Part shown: in pieces, positions 1 through 8,178 of the stretch
Position numbering within the stretch: position 1 is the first letter of the stretch
Layout: each line of letters starts with the position of its first letter
Assembly: GCA_017303335.1 (NCBI GenBank)
Contig: JAFLBK010000004.1
Location: forward strand, 434,001 to 498,000
Length of the DNA: 64,000 nt
Reading direction: 5' to 3'
Source: Chitinophagales bacterium
GTDB taxonomy: Bacteria > Bacteroidota > Bacteroidia > Chitinophagales > Chitinophagaceae
Position numbers and translations under genes: made by a program
Notes under the pieces: model-generated
Seen by the model: the letters and a program-made list of their open reading frames with translations, nothing else
Told to the model about the DNA's origin: nothing
Databases searched by the model: none

Positions 1-130
1 CCAGACTTGCTCCACTGGGCACATGCTGTGGAAAGCAGAGATAGAAGTCTTTTCCTTTATTGCTGAAATCCTGTGCAGAGGCCGTAGTAACTGTAATTAC
101 TGCGAGCAAGAGAAGTACAAATTTTCTCAT
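1..130 (-). CDS. Secreted protein, N-terminal fragment (IgGFc-binding-like N-terminus)
   Basis: The start codon is at 130 and the gene runs off the left edge after 43 codons. The visible residues begin MRKFVLLLLAVITVTTASAQ, a clear signal peptide, followed by DFSNKGKDFYLCFPQHV. The mature start closely resembles that of the large secreted protein at 52722-55811 (DKSNKGKEFWLGYGYCW), which has an IgGFc-binding-protein-like N-terminal region. This is therefore probably another exported surface protein of that family, plausibly T9SS cargo, but the C-terminus that would show a sorting domain is outside the window. Seen: signal peptide and shared motif. Inferred: the family. Confidence 0.6.
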   Translation of the reverse strand, partial: MRKFVLLLLAVITVTTASAQDFSNKGKDFYLCFPQHVPSGASL

Positions 131-635
131 GTTGTTTGGTATGATGGCTGTTTTGCAATAAAAAACTAAATCCCGTAAACGGGATGCTTGCCTGGGGGGA
201 ATAAGGTTTACAAGGATGGTGGATCCTGGGTAGTTTCTGCAGAGGAATTGGGAGGCTTCAAATATATAAATAAAAAGTTAAAAAGCCTCATTTTCAGGAG
301 GGTTTTTAAGCAGTTTTTCCACATTTTGAGGGAATTATTGGAGAATTTATAATATAACCAGTTATGGTATCCGGCTAGTTCGGGTCCCCGGGGTAAGGCT
401 TTCGGATGGGTTGTACTACAGGTTCCCTGATATTGTTGCTGAACGCAGACCCTGACAACTTTCTGTAGATCGTCGGTAAAGCAGGCGGCGGCTAGTCAAA
501 AAACAAAAAAGCCGCATAGAAATGCAGCCTTTGTTAAGAATCTTTCGATTCTGTAACCCCCAAAGAAAACTTCGTAAACCAAGCACTAACGTTTTTCTGC
601 CGGGGGCACGGCATTAAACGTGGTTTAGGGCCTTA
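131..635. other. Intergenic region, no gene seen
   Basis: About 500 bases between two minus-strand secreted-protein genes. It holds a short dyad (ATCCCG-TAAA-CGGGAT at 170-185) just upstream of the first gene and a terminator-like hairpin at 498-530. No reading frame with coding character and no tRNA-like cloverleaf was recognised. Confidence 0.5.
498..530 (-). terminator. Rho-independent terminator
   Basis: On the minus strand GCTGCAT pairs with ATGCGGC (one G-U pair) around a TTCT loop, followed by a T run with one interruption. It lies about 100 bases downstream of the stop of the minus-strand gene at 636-1022 and would end that transcript. Confidence 0.55.
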
Positions 636-1022
636 TTATTTTGTTGCTGGTATAATTTCCGTGTTTATTTCCTGTTCCGATTTGTCGACCGGCATCAAGC
701 GGTACGTCATGGCCGATTCGCCCCTTTTCCTCATTTTGGTCTTGTACTGGAACCGGTTTGCACCCTGGCGGGGATCAGGACCCAGCACGAGGGCAATGGT
801 GGTAAAGGTTTGGCCATCAGCACTGCGCTGAATCTGCCAGTAATTCGCGTCCACCTGTCCGTCAGTCTGCCAGTCAATAACAAGCTGATCGCTGTTTTCA
901 TATACGTTGAAATTGGTGATAACAATTTTCGCATTGGCTTTCGTTGTTTCCTGGGCCTGGGCCTTACCACATACCAGTGATACGATCAGAACCAGGCTCA
1001 GCATTTTTTGTATTGTTTTCAT
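636..1022 (-). CDS. Small secreted protein of unknown function
   Basis: The product is 128 residues with a signal peptide (residues 1-23, ending KAQAQ). The rest is predicted mostly beta: a segment around residues 35-110 (VITNFNVYENSDQLVIDW, then YWQIQRSADGQTF and a YRLMPVD strand) has the look of the fibronectin-III-like unit that often precedes T9SS sorting domains, where FVVERSxDGxxF is typical. No sorting domain follows, so this looks like a stand-alone copy of that unit. The neighbouring upstream gene (1152-2417) carries the same kind of unit plus a sorting domain. I do not recognise a specific family. Confidence 0.6.
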   Translation of the reverse strand: MKTIQKMLSLVLIVSLVCGKAQAQETTKANAKIVITNFNVYENSDQLVIDWQTDGQVDANYWQIQRSADGQTFTTIALVLGPDPRQGANRFQYKTKMRKRGESAMTYRLMPVDKSEQEINTEIIPATK

Positions 1023-1151
1023 TGTGCAACATTTTAATCTTTTGAAATGCCATAGGATTAATGTTTAACAATGAATAATGGATTTTGAAAAATGGAAGCT
1101 GACAGTTCAACACCACCAGCTTCCCGGAAAACTGGTTTAGGGTACGGGGTA

Positions 1152-2417
1152 CTAGTTTTTGATAACACGCTGGTTATCGATCACTGCACCATTCATGACC
1201 AGCTGGGCGATGTACATGCCCGGAGCAAGCTGGCTCAGGCCTTCAACCTGTAAATTGTTGAAGCCTTTGGTAATAGATGATTGTTTGGATAACAAAGTTT
1301 GACCATAGCTGTTGATGATACGGATCTGGGCGGTACCATTTTCGGTAGCGGAGAAACGCATGCTGAGGTTTTCGGTAAATGGATTGGGAGATACCTGCAT
1401 GGTAACCCCGGTTTTGGACTGGAGGCGCACCGCAAGCACATTGCTGTAGGTAAACTTACCGTCCACATCCACCTGCTTGAGGCGATAGTAAACCACCGTT
1501 TTGCCCTGCAGGTCGGCAATATTGTCTTTGAACTGGTAGCTCTTGCCAGTGCCATTTACAGAGAAACCGTCAAGCACGATTCCGGCTGTGCTGAAATCCG
1601 CCTTGTCGAAAGAACGCTCCACCACAAAATGACTGTTGTTCATTTCCCGGGCCGTGATCCATTTCAGCAATACCGTCTTATCAGCCACTACGGCGTCGAA
1701 AGATGTATATGTTACAGGTAAAATGCCTCCATTGGGAATACTTACGTTCGCGAAATAGCTGCAGTTATACCGATCCTGCACCGTGAAACCATTGCTCACT
1801 TTGCTTCCGATCCATACCTCGTTCACTTTATCGGTATTTGCATACCGGAAATTGATATTTGTAGGATAAGAAGAGGTATCAATATTATTCCAGTTCGTTA
1901 CAGGACCAAGTGCCTTTGTCATTCCAGCCTGCGTAGACATGGTAAGTACGGAGTTATTAGAAACGGTATAGCTAGCGAAATCTTTTGCAGCTACGAATTC
2001 CTGAACCTTGTCATTATCCCCGTCCACATCAATGAAAGAAAGCTGAAAACAATTGAAGGTATGACTGCTGCTGTCTACTGAGTTCTTGTACTGTATCCGG
2101 AAACTGATATACGATTCACCTGAACCTGGGGCAGTTTTGGTCTTCACAACAGGTTGCCAGGCGGCACTATAACCATAAACGTTATCATCAATATTGGTAA
2201 GCGTAGCTCCACCCACCTTATTAAGAATCGTAATGTATGCATCCACGCCCGGTGCAACCGAGGGGAATTTATATACGGCGTTCACATTTCCAGCTGTTCC
2301 TGAGTATAGGAAACCATTCTGATATACCAGATTAGGAGCAGTGCACTGCGAATTTGCAGTATGTACGGTAAGAGAGAATAAAAGTACAAAAAGTACTAAT
2401 GTAGAATTTGATCTCAT
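1152..2417 (-). CDS. Secreted T9SS cargo protein, type A sorting domain
   Basis: The start chosen is the ATG at 2417, which places a signal peptide (MRSNSTLVLFVLLFSLTVHT) at the N-terminus of a 421-residue product; the frame is open further upstream but the added residues look non-coding. The centre (about 25-235) is unrecognised and rich in aromatic and Asn residues. Residues from about 240 form a fibronectin-III-like unit (HFVVERSFDKADF), and the last 80 residues are a classical type A T9SS C-terminal domain: SPNPFTENL, then IINSYGQ and LAPGMYIAQL. The protein is thus expected to be secreted across the outer membrane and attached or released. Its binding or enzymatic role is unknown. Confidence 0.8.
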   Translation of the reverse strand: MRSNSTLVLFVLLFSLTVHTANSQCTAPNLVYQNGFLYSGTAGNVNAVYKFPSVAPGVDAYITILNKVGGATLTNIDDNVYGYSAAWQPVVKTKTAPGSGESYISFRIQYKNSVDSSSHTFNCFQLSFIDVDGDNDKVQEFVAAKDFASYTVSNNSVLTMSTQAGMTKALGPVTNWNNIDTSSYPTNINFRYANTDKVNEVWIGSKVSNGFTVQDRYNCSYFANVSIPNGGILPVTYTSFDAVVADKTVLLKWITAREMNNSHFVVERSFDKADFSTAGIVLDGFSVNGTGKSYQFKDNIADLQGKTVVYYRLKQVDVDGKFTYSNVLAVRLQSKTGVTMQVSPNPFTENLSMRFSATENGTAQIRIINSYGQTLLSKQSSITKGFNNLQVEGLSQLAPGMYIAQLVMNGAVIDNQRVIKN

Positions 2418-3094
2418 TTCTTGTGTTTGTAGTGTTTCAGAGTGCGGTTCTACAGAGGACTTTGACGTAGGGACAGGGCCCGGACCAAATATTGGAGGTC
2501 GTTCGAGGAGTTTGGAGTTTCGGTCTTGAAAGCAGAACAACCGAGGTAATGGCCGTTTCCGATTTCGATGCAAACATACAGCGATTTTCGGAAAACGCAA
2601 ATATGCCGCACCGTAATTTTACTGTCGTTTTGGTAAAAACACGGGTATCAAGCAATTTATTAAATCCCATCAATGCACCGCAACAATGGTCACTAAAATT
2701 ATTTCATCAATCAAGTCAATATTTTAGAAATATTTTTTTATACGGCTTGGATTAATGTAGAAATCGTAACGAATCCTTGTAAATAGCAGAATGTATATAG
2801 TGATACGAAGAACACTATCTGAAATTCCTCAAAATTAAATTCAGTCATAGTGTCACTGATCAATTATTAAGATTTTGAGCGACAAGAGCTAATCTACATG
2901 GAAAATAAAGGCGGATAATCCTGCAACCAGGCTTGCACTTATTTATTATGAATAGAAAATATTATTAAAAGCTCAGGTGTTTTATTTTATGGCAATAAAA
3001 AAGTAGCAAAATATTATTAAATATTAATTATCAAATAATTATAATGATAAATTATTTTTTATTGAGTCGGTTTGCTTAAACGCAACAAAAAAGC

Positions 3095-3116
3095 AACTAT
3101 TTACTCTAAAAGTAAA
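3095..3116. promoter_or_regulatory. Operator-like dyad, copy 1
   Basis: AACTATTTACT followed by CTA and then AAAGTAAA; TTTACT and AGTAAA are inverted arms. The same word recurs at 3242-3262 in the same orientation. The position upstream of the lipoprotein gene suggests a repressor or activator site. This is inference from sequence repetition only. Confidence 0.35.
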
Positions 3117-3241
3117 TTTAAATATTTTCGATAACCAATTATTAGTTATTAATTATCATTTATTTACTACATTTTTAATTATACTAAATAATTGTTGGTA
3201 TTTCCAATTCATTTAAAACCCCTGAAATCTGTTGAAAACTA

Positions 3242-3262
3242 AACTATTTACTTGAAAGTAAA
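3242..3262. promoter_or_regulatory. Operator-like dyad, copy 2
   Basis: AACTATTTACT followed by TG and then AAAGTAAA, with inverted arms TTTACTT/AAGTAAA. It sits about 65 bases before the start codon at 3328 and 147 bases from copy 1. Confidence 0.35.
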
Positions 3263-3327
3263 ACAATATTGGTGGCCCCGCCTTGGGATATTTAGCAACT
3301 TCGAGTAATTTCACTCAAAAATCACTG

Positions 3328-3789
3328 ATGAGTAAGTTACCCGCCTCCTATTTAATCATTCTTGGATTCCTGCTTTTTTTTGCGTCATCCTGTCAGGTTC
3401 CGAGAGAGTTGGAATACCGGGAATTTAAAAACCTCAAAATTGAAAAAATCGGGTTCGGCGGGTCATCTCTTAAAGTAGACGTCATTTATTACAATCCGAA
3501 TAACTTCGGACTACAGCTCAGGTATACAGACCTGGATATTTTTATCGACGGAAATTACCTGGGGCATAGCTCCCAGGATTACCAGATCACCATTAAGAAA
3601 TTATCGGAATTCACCATGCCTCTCCAGATTAATCTGGATATGCAGAATCTTCTTAAAAACACATTGCCCACTTTATTGGGAAAGGAAGTAACGGTTAAAA
3701 TCACCGGAAAAGTAAAAATCGGAAAAGCTAATGTGTATAAAACCTTCCCGGTTAGCTATGAGGCAAGGCAACGATTTGTCGTCTTCTAG
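3328..3789 (+). CDS. LEA/WHy-type lipoprotein
   Basis: The product is 153 residues when started at the ATG at 3328, which gives a lipoprotein signal ending FFASSC with lipid-attachment Cys22. The mature part fits the late-embryogenesis-abundant type 2 (WHy) fold: residues 40-60 read LKVDVIYYNPNNFGLQLRY, with the conserved Asn-Pro-Asn turn, followed by FIDGNYLGH and a TMPLQINLDM strand. Proteins of this family are small beta-sandwiches of mostly unknown role, linked in some organisms to stress tolerance. It is anchored in a periplasmic or outer-membrane leaflet. It is convergent with the HMA-domain gene, with only six bases between the stops. Confidence 0.7.
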   Translation: MSKLPASYLIILGFLLFFASSCQVPRELEYREFKNLKIEKIGFGGSSLKVDVIYYNPNNFGLQLRYTDLDIFIDGNYLGHSSQDYQITIKKLSEFTMPLQINLDMQNLLKNTLPTLLGKEVTVKITGKVKIGKANVYKTFPVSYEARQRFVVF

Positions 3790-3795
3790 AAGAAA

Positions 3796-4188
3796 TTACT
3801 GTTTCTGGGCTCCTCCTGGAGGGGGTGTAGTCAGCGCCTGGCGATGGAGTTTACAGTCTTTAGCCAGTCTTTTTACTGCGGATTCCTCCGCCTCAATATC
3901 ATCTGCGTCGTAACCGAGGTTAGCAATAGCTACTTTGATGTTCTCCAGGGTGGTACGATCATTCAGCCATGTTACGGTAGTCGTTTTCTGCTTTATGTTC
4001 ACCTTTACTGAGGTAACGCCCGGTTCATGGCTGATGAAGAATTCCACCCGGTCTTTGCACACATCGCATTGTACGGTAGGTGTTTTAATAACGGCCTTAC
4101 CCGCTACTTTCTGTTGCTGACTGTATTGAGCGAAGCCGGTTGTAGTGGTAAGCATCAGGGTTGTAACCAGCAGGAAAAATGTTTTCAT
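3796..4188 (-). CDS. Exported heavy-metal-associated (HMA) domain protein
   Basis: The product has 130 residues: a signal peptide (1-20), a linker, and an HMA-type ferredoxin-like domain at about 33-100. The metal-binding pair is C41-DV-C44 in VQCDVCKDRVE, followed by GVTSVKVNIKQKTTTVTW and a GYDAD turn, as in MerP/CopZ-like domains. The usual GMTCxxC lead-in is changed to TVQCDVC. Soluble exported HMA proteins are thought to carry or sense soft metal ions such as copper. It lies 19 bases downstream of pyrE on the same strand and may be co-transcribed by read-through. The tail contains TTPPPGG, probably disordered. Confidence 0.75.
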   Translation of the reverse strand: MKTFFLLVTTLMLTTTTGFAQYSQQQKVAGKAVIKTPTVQCDVCKDRVEFFISHEPGVTSVKVNIKQKTTTVTWLNDRTTLENIKVAIANLGYDADDIEAEESAVKRLAKDCKLHRQALTTPPPGGAQKQ

Positions 4189-4207
4189 AAACTGAAATTA
4201 GCGGAAA

Positions 4208-4843
4208 TCAGGCATTCTGCATCCAATTGGCCGGATCAGAACGCCAGTTTAACAGCGTATTCTGCTCGTTTTCTCCCACAATTCCCTTTTCCACGGCAAG
4301 TCCGATCAGGTTCTGATAATTGGTAAGTGAATGATACGGGATTCCGGCGGCCCTGAAAGCCTCGTCGGCCACGGCAAAACCATAGGTAAATATGGATACC
4401 ATGCCGATCACCTCCACGCCGGCTGCTTTCAGTACGTCGCAAACCTGCAGACTGCTCTTCCCGGTTGAGATCAGGTCTTCAATAACCAATACTTTCCGTC
4501 CCTTTTCCAAATGCCCCTCAATCTGGTTGCCAAGTCCATGTTCCTTTGGCTTTGGACGGACATACACATAAGGCAGTTTTAACTGATCGGCCGCCATCGC
4601 ACCCCAGGCTATCCCTGCCGTAGCTACACCCGCCAGCACCTCCGCCTCGGGAAAACGTTCGAAAATAACACTGCACATTTCACTCTTGATAAAGTCGCGT
4701 ACATACGGGAAGGAAAGCACCTTACGGTTATCGCAGTAGATCGGGCTTTTCCACCCGCTGGCCCAGGTAAAGGGTTGTTGCGGACTCAACTTTATTGCAT
4801 TAATTTGTAAGAGCTTTTCAGCTACGGCCTTTTCATTCGTCAT
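4208..4843 (-). CDS. pyrE: Orotate phosphoribosyltransferase
   Basis: This enzyme makes orotidine 5'-phosphate from orotate and PRPP, the fifth step of UMP synthesis. The product is 211 residues when started at 4843 (MTNEKAVAEKLL); a longer frame to 4897 would overlap the divergent NUDIX gene and adds a poor N-terminus. Visible motifs are FTWASGWKSPIYCDNR near residue 25-40, the flexible catalytic loop VRPKPKEHGLGNQIEG (95-110), and the PRPP-binding loop VLVIEDLISTGKS (118-130). The length matches stand-alone bacterial PyrE. Other pyrimidine genes in the window (pyrB, pyrR) lie 2-3 kb away and are separated by unrelated genes. Confidence 0.93.
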   Translation of the reverse strand: MTNEKAVAEKLLQINAIKLSPQQPFTWASGWKSPIYCDNRKVLSFPYVRDFIKSEMCSVIFERFPEAEVLAGVATAGIAWGAMAADQLKLPYVYVRPKPKEHGLGNQIEGHLEKGRKVLVIEDLISTGKSSLQVCDVLKAAGVEVIGMVSIFTYGFAVADEAFRAAGIPYHSLTNYQNLIGLAVEKGIVGENEQNTLLNWRSDPANWMQNA

Positions 4844-4886
4844 GCTGCAAAATTGATCGATCAAACCTGAAAATTGAAATTTATTT

Positions 4887-5516
4887 ATGTACATCAAGAT
4901 CTACTTTGGTGAAAAGCCCGTGTTCCTTTGCGACGAAATCGATCAGTATCTGAATGAGATACTCCATCACCCGGATGCCGTGTTTGTGGATGAAATATCT
5001 CCCCGGGCCATCAAGTCGATGCTGCATGAAATAAAAAAAGAAGAGTTTCATGCCGGTGTATTATGGAACGGGAACCTTAACGACCTGAAGAAGGCCTTTT
5101 TTAAGAACTTTAGCGTGCTGGAAGCAGCCGGGGGAATCGTGCTTAACAGCAATAAGGAACTGCTGTTCATACACCGGCGGGGTAAATGGGATCTCCCGAA
5201 GGGTAAGATCGAAAAAGGCGAGAATGAAGAAGAATGCGCCGTTCGTGAAGTTGAGGAAGAAACCGGGACCAAAAACCTGGCCCTGAAAAAGAAGATCGGC
5301 GAAACCTACCACGTTTATGAAGACTTCGGGAAGCACATACTGAAGATCTCCCATTGGTTCTATATGACCTGCCCGGCCAAGCAGGAAGCGGTACCGCAAA
5401 CCGAAGAAGACATCACCGAGGTAAAATGGGTGAAAACCATGAACATCAAAGAGCCCATGAAGAATACCTATCCTTCCATCAAAGACATACTGAGTAAATT
5501 TTTTGATACCCCCTGA
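4887..5516 (+). CDS. NUDIX hydrolase
   Basis: The product has 209 residues. The N-terminal 75 residues form a small unrecognised domain, and the NUDIX fold spans about 76-205. The NUDIX box is complete: G106, E112, R120-E121, E124-E125 and G127, in KGKIEKGENEEEC followed by REVEEETGT. The enzyme should hydrolyse a nucleoside diphosphate linked to another moiety with Mg2+; the substrate cannot be told from sequence. Many Bacteroidota carry this two-domain form next to pyrE. It is divergent from pyrE, with 43 bases between the start codons, and convergent with the thioesterase gene. Confidence 0.85.
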   Translation: MYIKIYFGEKPVFLCDEIDQYLNEILHHPDAVFVDEISPRAIKSMLHEIKKEEFHAGVLWNGNLNDLKKAFFKNFSVLEAAGGIVLNSNKELLFIHRRGKWDLPKGKIEKGENEEECAVREVEEETGTKNLALKKKIGETYHVYEDFGKHILKISHWFYMTCPAKQEAVPQTEEDITEVKWVKTMNIKEPMKNTYPSIKDILSKFFDTP

Positions 5517-5542
5517 GAAAGGCACTGATTCATGATTTGGGG

Positions 5543-5986
5543 TCAGGGCCGTGGTTTTTTGAGAATCGCCACCGTTAAGCGGCTTACGCAAACCAATTTC
5601 TCCCGTTCATCATGGATCTTAATATCCCAAACATGGGTGGTGGCGCCCAGGTGCAGGGGCTTACAGGTTGCCGTAACATATCCTTTGCTGGCGCTGCGTA
5701 CATGATTGGCGTTGATCTCCATTCCTACGCAGATGAATTTATCCGGATCGATCACAAAATGCGAAGCCACGCTTCCTACGGTTTCCGCGAGAGCACAACT
5801 GGCGCCGCCGTGCAGCAGTCCATATGGTTGCCGGGTCCGGTTATCGACCGGCATGCGCATTTTCAAATAATCATCGCCCAGGGCCACCCACTCCATACCC
5901 AGGTATTCCCCCATCGTATTCGGACCAAGGGGATTGAGGTCGGGCATTGCAAGATTTTTATTGAACCAGATCGGCATAAGAATCAT
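5543..5986 (-). CDS. Hotdog-fold acyl-CoA thioesterase (PaaI/YdiI-like)
   Basis: The product has 147 residues. The hotdog signature YGLLHGGASCALAETVGS (about 55-72) matches the PaaI/YdiI (MenI) group, where the HGG turn and the helix Glu act in hydrolysis of aryl- or acyl-CoA. YdiI-type enzymes hydrolyse 1,4-dihydroxy-2-naphthoyl-CoA in menaquinone synthesis, a plausible role in a menaquinone-using bacterium, but the substrate is inferred. Its ATG overlaps the TGA stop of coaD in an ATGA arrangement (5983-5986), so the two are probably translationally coupled. A second in-frame ATG lies three codons in. Confidence 0.8.
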   Translation of the reverse strand: MILMPIWFNKNLAMPDLNPLGPNTMGEYLGMEWVALGDDYLKMRMPVDNRTRQPYGLLHGGASCALAETVGSVASHFVIDPDKFICVGMEINANHVRSASKGYVTATCKPLHLGATTHVWDIKIHDEREKLVCVSRLTVAILKKPRP

Positions 5987-6459
5987 TTCCTGGTCTTTAT
6001 CGAGCGCTTCACCACTTCCGGCAGGAACTGGGAAACATCTCCTCCGTTACGCAACACATCCCGTACAAGTGTGGAGGCTACGGATGTGTATTGGGGCAAA
6101 CAGGTGAGAAATATGGTTTCTATCTCCGCTTCAATGCTTCGGTTCATGTCGGCAATCGCCTTTTCGTACTCAAAGTCATTCACATACCGTATACCGCGGA
6201 GGATGAAACGGGCTCCCACCTGCCGGCAGCAATCAACCGTCAGTCCGTCGTAAGCGATCGCATCCACCTTCGGATTACCCTTATAGATCTCTTTGATCCA
6301 TTTCAGGCGTTGTTTTTCGCTGAACATGGGTTTTTTATTGCTGTTGCGGCCGATACCGATCACCAGCTTATCGAACAGGGGCAGGGCCCTTTCAATAATG
6401 TCGGTATGCCCAAGTGTGAGCGGATCGAATGTACCGGGAAATAAACAGATGCGTTTCAT
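5983..6459 (-). CDS. coaD: Phosphopantetheine adenylyltransferase
   Basis: CoaD transfers AMP from ATP to 4'-phosphopantetheine to give dephospho-CoA, the penultimate step of CoA synthesis. The 158-residue product matches the family length. The nucleotidyltransferase signature FPGTFDPLTLGHTD is at 7-20, the substrate-binding segment RFILRGIRYVNDFEYE is near 85-100, and the C-terminal ATP site is YTSVASTLVRDVL. It lies upstream of, and overlaps by four bases, a CoA thioesterase gene, which makes a small CoA-related unit. Confidence 0.94.
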   Translation of the reverse strand: MKRICLFPGTFDPLTLGHTDIIERALPLFDKLVIGIGRNSNKKPMFSEKQRLKWIKEIYKGNPKVDAIAYDGLTVDCCRQVGARFILRGIRYVNDFEYEKAIADMNRSIEAEIETIFLTCLPQYTSVASTLVRDVLRNGGDVSQFLPEVVKRSIKTRK

Positions 6460-6510
6460 GAAAACGATTTGGTGATTTGAATAGTTGCTGATCAGGGTTA
6501 TCCTAATTCC

Positions 6511-7449
6511 TTAGTTTGCTTCGCTACCGCTTTTCCCTGCCAGCAGGTATAGTACAGCCATGCGAACAGCCACCCCATTCTCGACCTGTTGTAAAATGAT
6601 CGATTGGTTGCTGTCGGCCACATCGCTGTCGATCTCCACGCCCCGGTTGATGGGACCGGGATGCATGATGATGATCTCCTTTTTCAGTCCGTCGAGTATC
6701 CTGCGGCTTACGCCATACGCCAGGTTGTATTCACGCAGCGAAGAAAACAGCACCTGGTTCTGCCGCTCAAGCTGGATACGCAATACGTTCGCCACATCAC
6801 ACCACTCCAGCGCTTTTTTGAGATTATATTCCACTTTTGCATTCAGCGCTTCGCCCACGTATTTAGGAATCAGCGTTGGCGGCCCCGCCACCATCACTTC
6901 CGCCCCCATCTTGTTGAGCAGGTACATATTACTCATCGCCACCCGCGAATGCATGATGTCGCCTACCAGTAAAACTTTTTTACCCGCCAGGCTACCCAGC
7001 CGTTCCTGGATCGAAAACGCGTCGAGCAGGGCCTGTGTGGGATGTTCATTGATCCCATCGCCGGCATTCACAATCGCCGCGGGTATGTGTTTGGCCAGAA
7101 AATGCGGCGCCCCGCTGGCGCTGTGGCGCATCACCACCATGTCTACCTTCATGCTCAGGATATTGTTTACCGTATCTAGGAGGGTTTCACCTTTCGACAC
7201 AGATGAAGCCGAGGCGGTGAAGTTGATCGTATCAGCGCTCAGCCGCTTCTCGGCCAGTTCGAAGGAAATACGGGTTCGGGTCGAATTCTCGTAGAAAAGG
7301 TTCACAATCGTCACGTCACGCAGGGATGGAACCTTTTTGACAGATCGTTGTAAAACTTCTTTGAACTGGGAGGCGGTGGTTAAAATGGTGGAAATATCGT
7401 GGGGAGTGAGATCCTTAATGCCCAGAAGATGTTTCGTGGATAGTTGCAT
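6511..7449 (-). CDS. pyrB: Aspartate carbamoyltransferase catalytic subunit
   Basis: PyrB joins carbamoyl phosphate and aspartate in the first committed step of pyrimidine synthesis. The product has 312 residues, normal for the catalytic chain. The carbamoyl-phosphate loop STRTR is at 56-60, the 80s-loop equivalent SSVSKGETL is near 82-90, and HPTQ is at 136-139; HPGPINRGVEI appears near 265. No pyrI regulatory subunit gene is adjacent. It follows pyrR on the same strand with a 140-base gap, so the pair probably forms one regulated unit. Confidence 0.94.
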   Translation of the reverse strand: MQLSTKHLLGIKDLTPHDISTILTTASQFKEVLQRSVKKVPSLRDVTIVNLFYENSTRTRISFELAEKRLSADTINFTASASSVSKGETLLDTVNNILSMKVDMVVMRHSASGAPHFLAKHIPAAIVNAGDGINEHPTQALLDAFSIQERLGSLAGKKVLLVGDIMHSRVAMSNMYLLNKMGAEVMVAGPPTLIPKYVGEALNAKVEYNLKKALEWCDVANVLRIQLERQNQVLFSSLREYNLAYGVSRRILDGLKKEIIIMHPGPINRGVEIDSDVADSNQSIILQQVENGVAVRMAVLYLLAGKSGSEAN

Positions 7450-7589
7450 TAAGCAGCGAAGTTAATGGTAAAAGTTGAAAGTCAAAAGGGAAAACCAGCA
7501 GGCGAAACAACCGGTTCACGTACACGCCGCACCCAATAAAGCGCTTCAATCATTCAGCTATATGGTTGGTTTTGCCTTTACGCTTTTGC

Positions 7590-8099
7590 TTAGTACAGTA
7601 CTACAGCCTCTTTATCCCACTCCACTTTTACCTTCTGCGAGATCATGCTGTCGATGGCCTTACCGCAATAATCCGGCTGGATGGGTAATTCGCGGTTGAA
7701 GCGCCGGTCGACCAGTACGCAGAGTTCCACTTTCTTCGGCCTGCCAAAATCCTGGATGGCGTCCAAAGCCGCCCGGATGGTACGGCCTGTATACAGCACA
7801 TCGTCGATCAATACAACCCGCTTGTTCTCGATCGAAAAAAGCATGTCGGTCTTATTGGCCACGTGCAGTTCCTTACGGATATCATCGCGGTAAAAGGTGA
7901 TGTCGAGCAACCCGTACTGCACCTTATCGCCCGGGTAGAGAGACCGAATATTCTCCACGATCCGGGATGCCACTTTCACGCCGCGGGGTTGTATGCCGAT
8001 GAACACCACATCGGAAAGCCCTGATTGATTTTCCATCAATTGGTGCGAAAGCCGTAACAGGGTGAGATGCAGTTGTTCTTTATCGAGGATCGTCTTCAA
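7590..8099 (-). CDS. pyrR: PyrR-type phosphoribosyltransferase/regulator
   Basis: The product has 169 residues and the type I phosphoribosyltransferase fold. The PRPP loop VVLIDDVLYTGRT is at 95-107, GIQPRGV at 35-41, and the PyrR-typical LDITFYRDD at 65-73. In Gram-positive bacteria PyrR binds pyr mRNA leaders and causes attenuation when UMP is high, with weak uracil phosphoribosyltransferase activity. Position directly before pyrB agrees with a role in pyrimidine control here. I see no obvious anti-terminator structure in the short gaps, so RNA-based control is not shown by the sequence. Confidence 0.88.
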   Translation of the reverse strand: MKTILDKEQLHLTLLRLSHQLMENQSGLSDVVFIGIQPRGVKVASRIVENIRSLYPGDKVQYGLLDITFYRDDIRKELHVANKTDMLFSIENKRVVLIDDVLYTGRTIRAALDAIQDFGRPKKVELCVLVDRRFNRELPIQPDYCGKAIDSMISQKVKVEWDKEAVVLY

Positions 8100-8142
8100 T
8101 TCTGTTTGTTTACAGGGCGAATTTACCGGTTATCACCCGATT

Positions 8143-8165
8143 AAAAAAGCCCCGCGTGGGGGCTT
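8143..8165 (-). terminator. Rho-independent terminator
   Basis: On the minus strand AAGCCCC pairs with GGGGCTT across a CACGC loop and is followed by a run of T (six A on the plus strand at 8143-8148, partly inside the stem). It ends the minus-strand transcript of the CBM48/HhH gene and isolates pyrR from it. Confidence 0.85.
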
Positions 8166-8178
8166 GATTGCTTGTATT

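Larger units (their letters stand above)
2418..3327. other. Long AT-rich intergenic region
   Basis: About 900 bases separate the divergent genes at 2417 and 3328. From roughly 2690 to 3270 the sequence is strikingly AT-rich (long runs such as ATTATTAAATATTAATTATC) compared with the near-50% GC genes around it. No open frame in it has coding character. It contains two near-copies of a dyad (3095-3116 and 3242-3262), listed separately, so it is most likely regulatory, perhaps with binding sites for a nucleoid protein. A remnant of foreign DNA is an alternative. Confidence 0.5.

Noticed and set aside
2492..2755. 87-residue plus-strand open frame in the AT-rich gap
   Set aside because: Spans the edge from GC-balanced to AT-rich sequence, has no ribosome-binding context and no recognisable motif.
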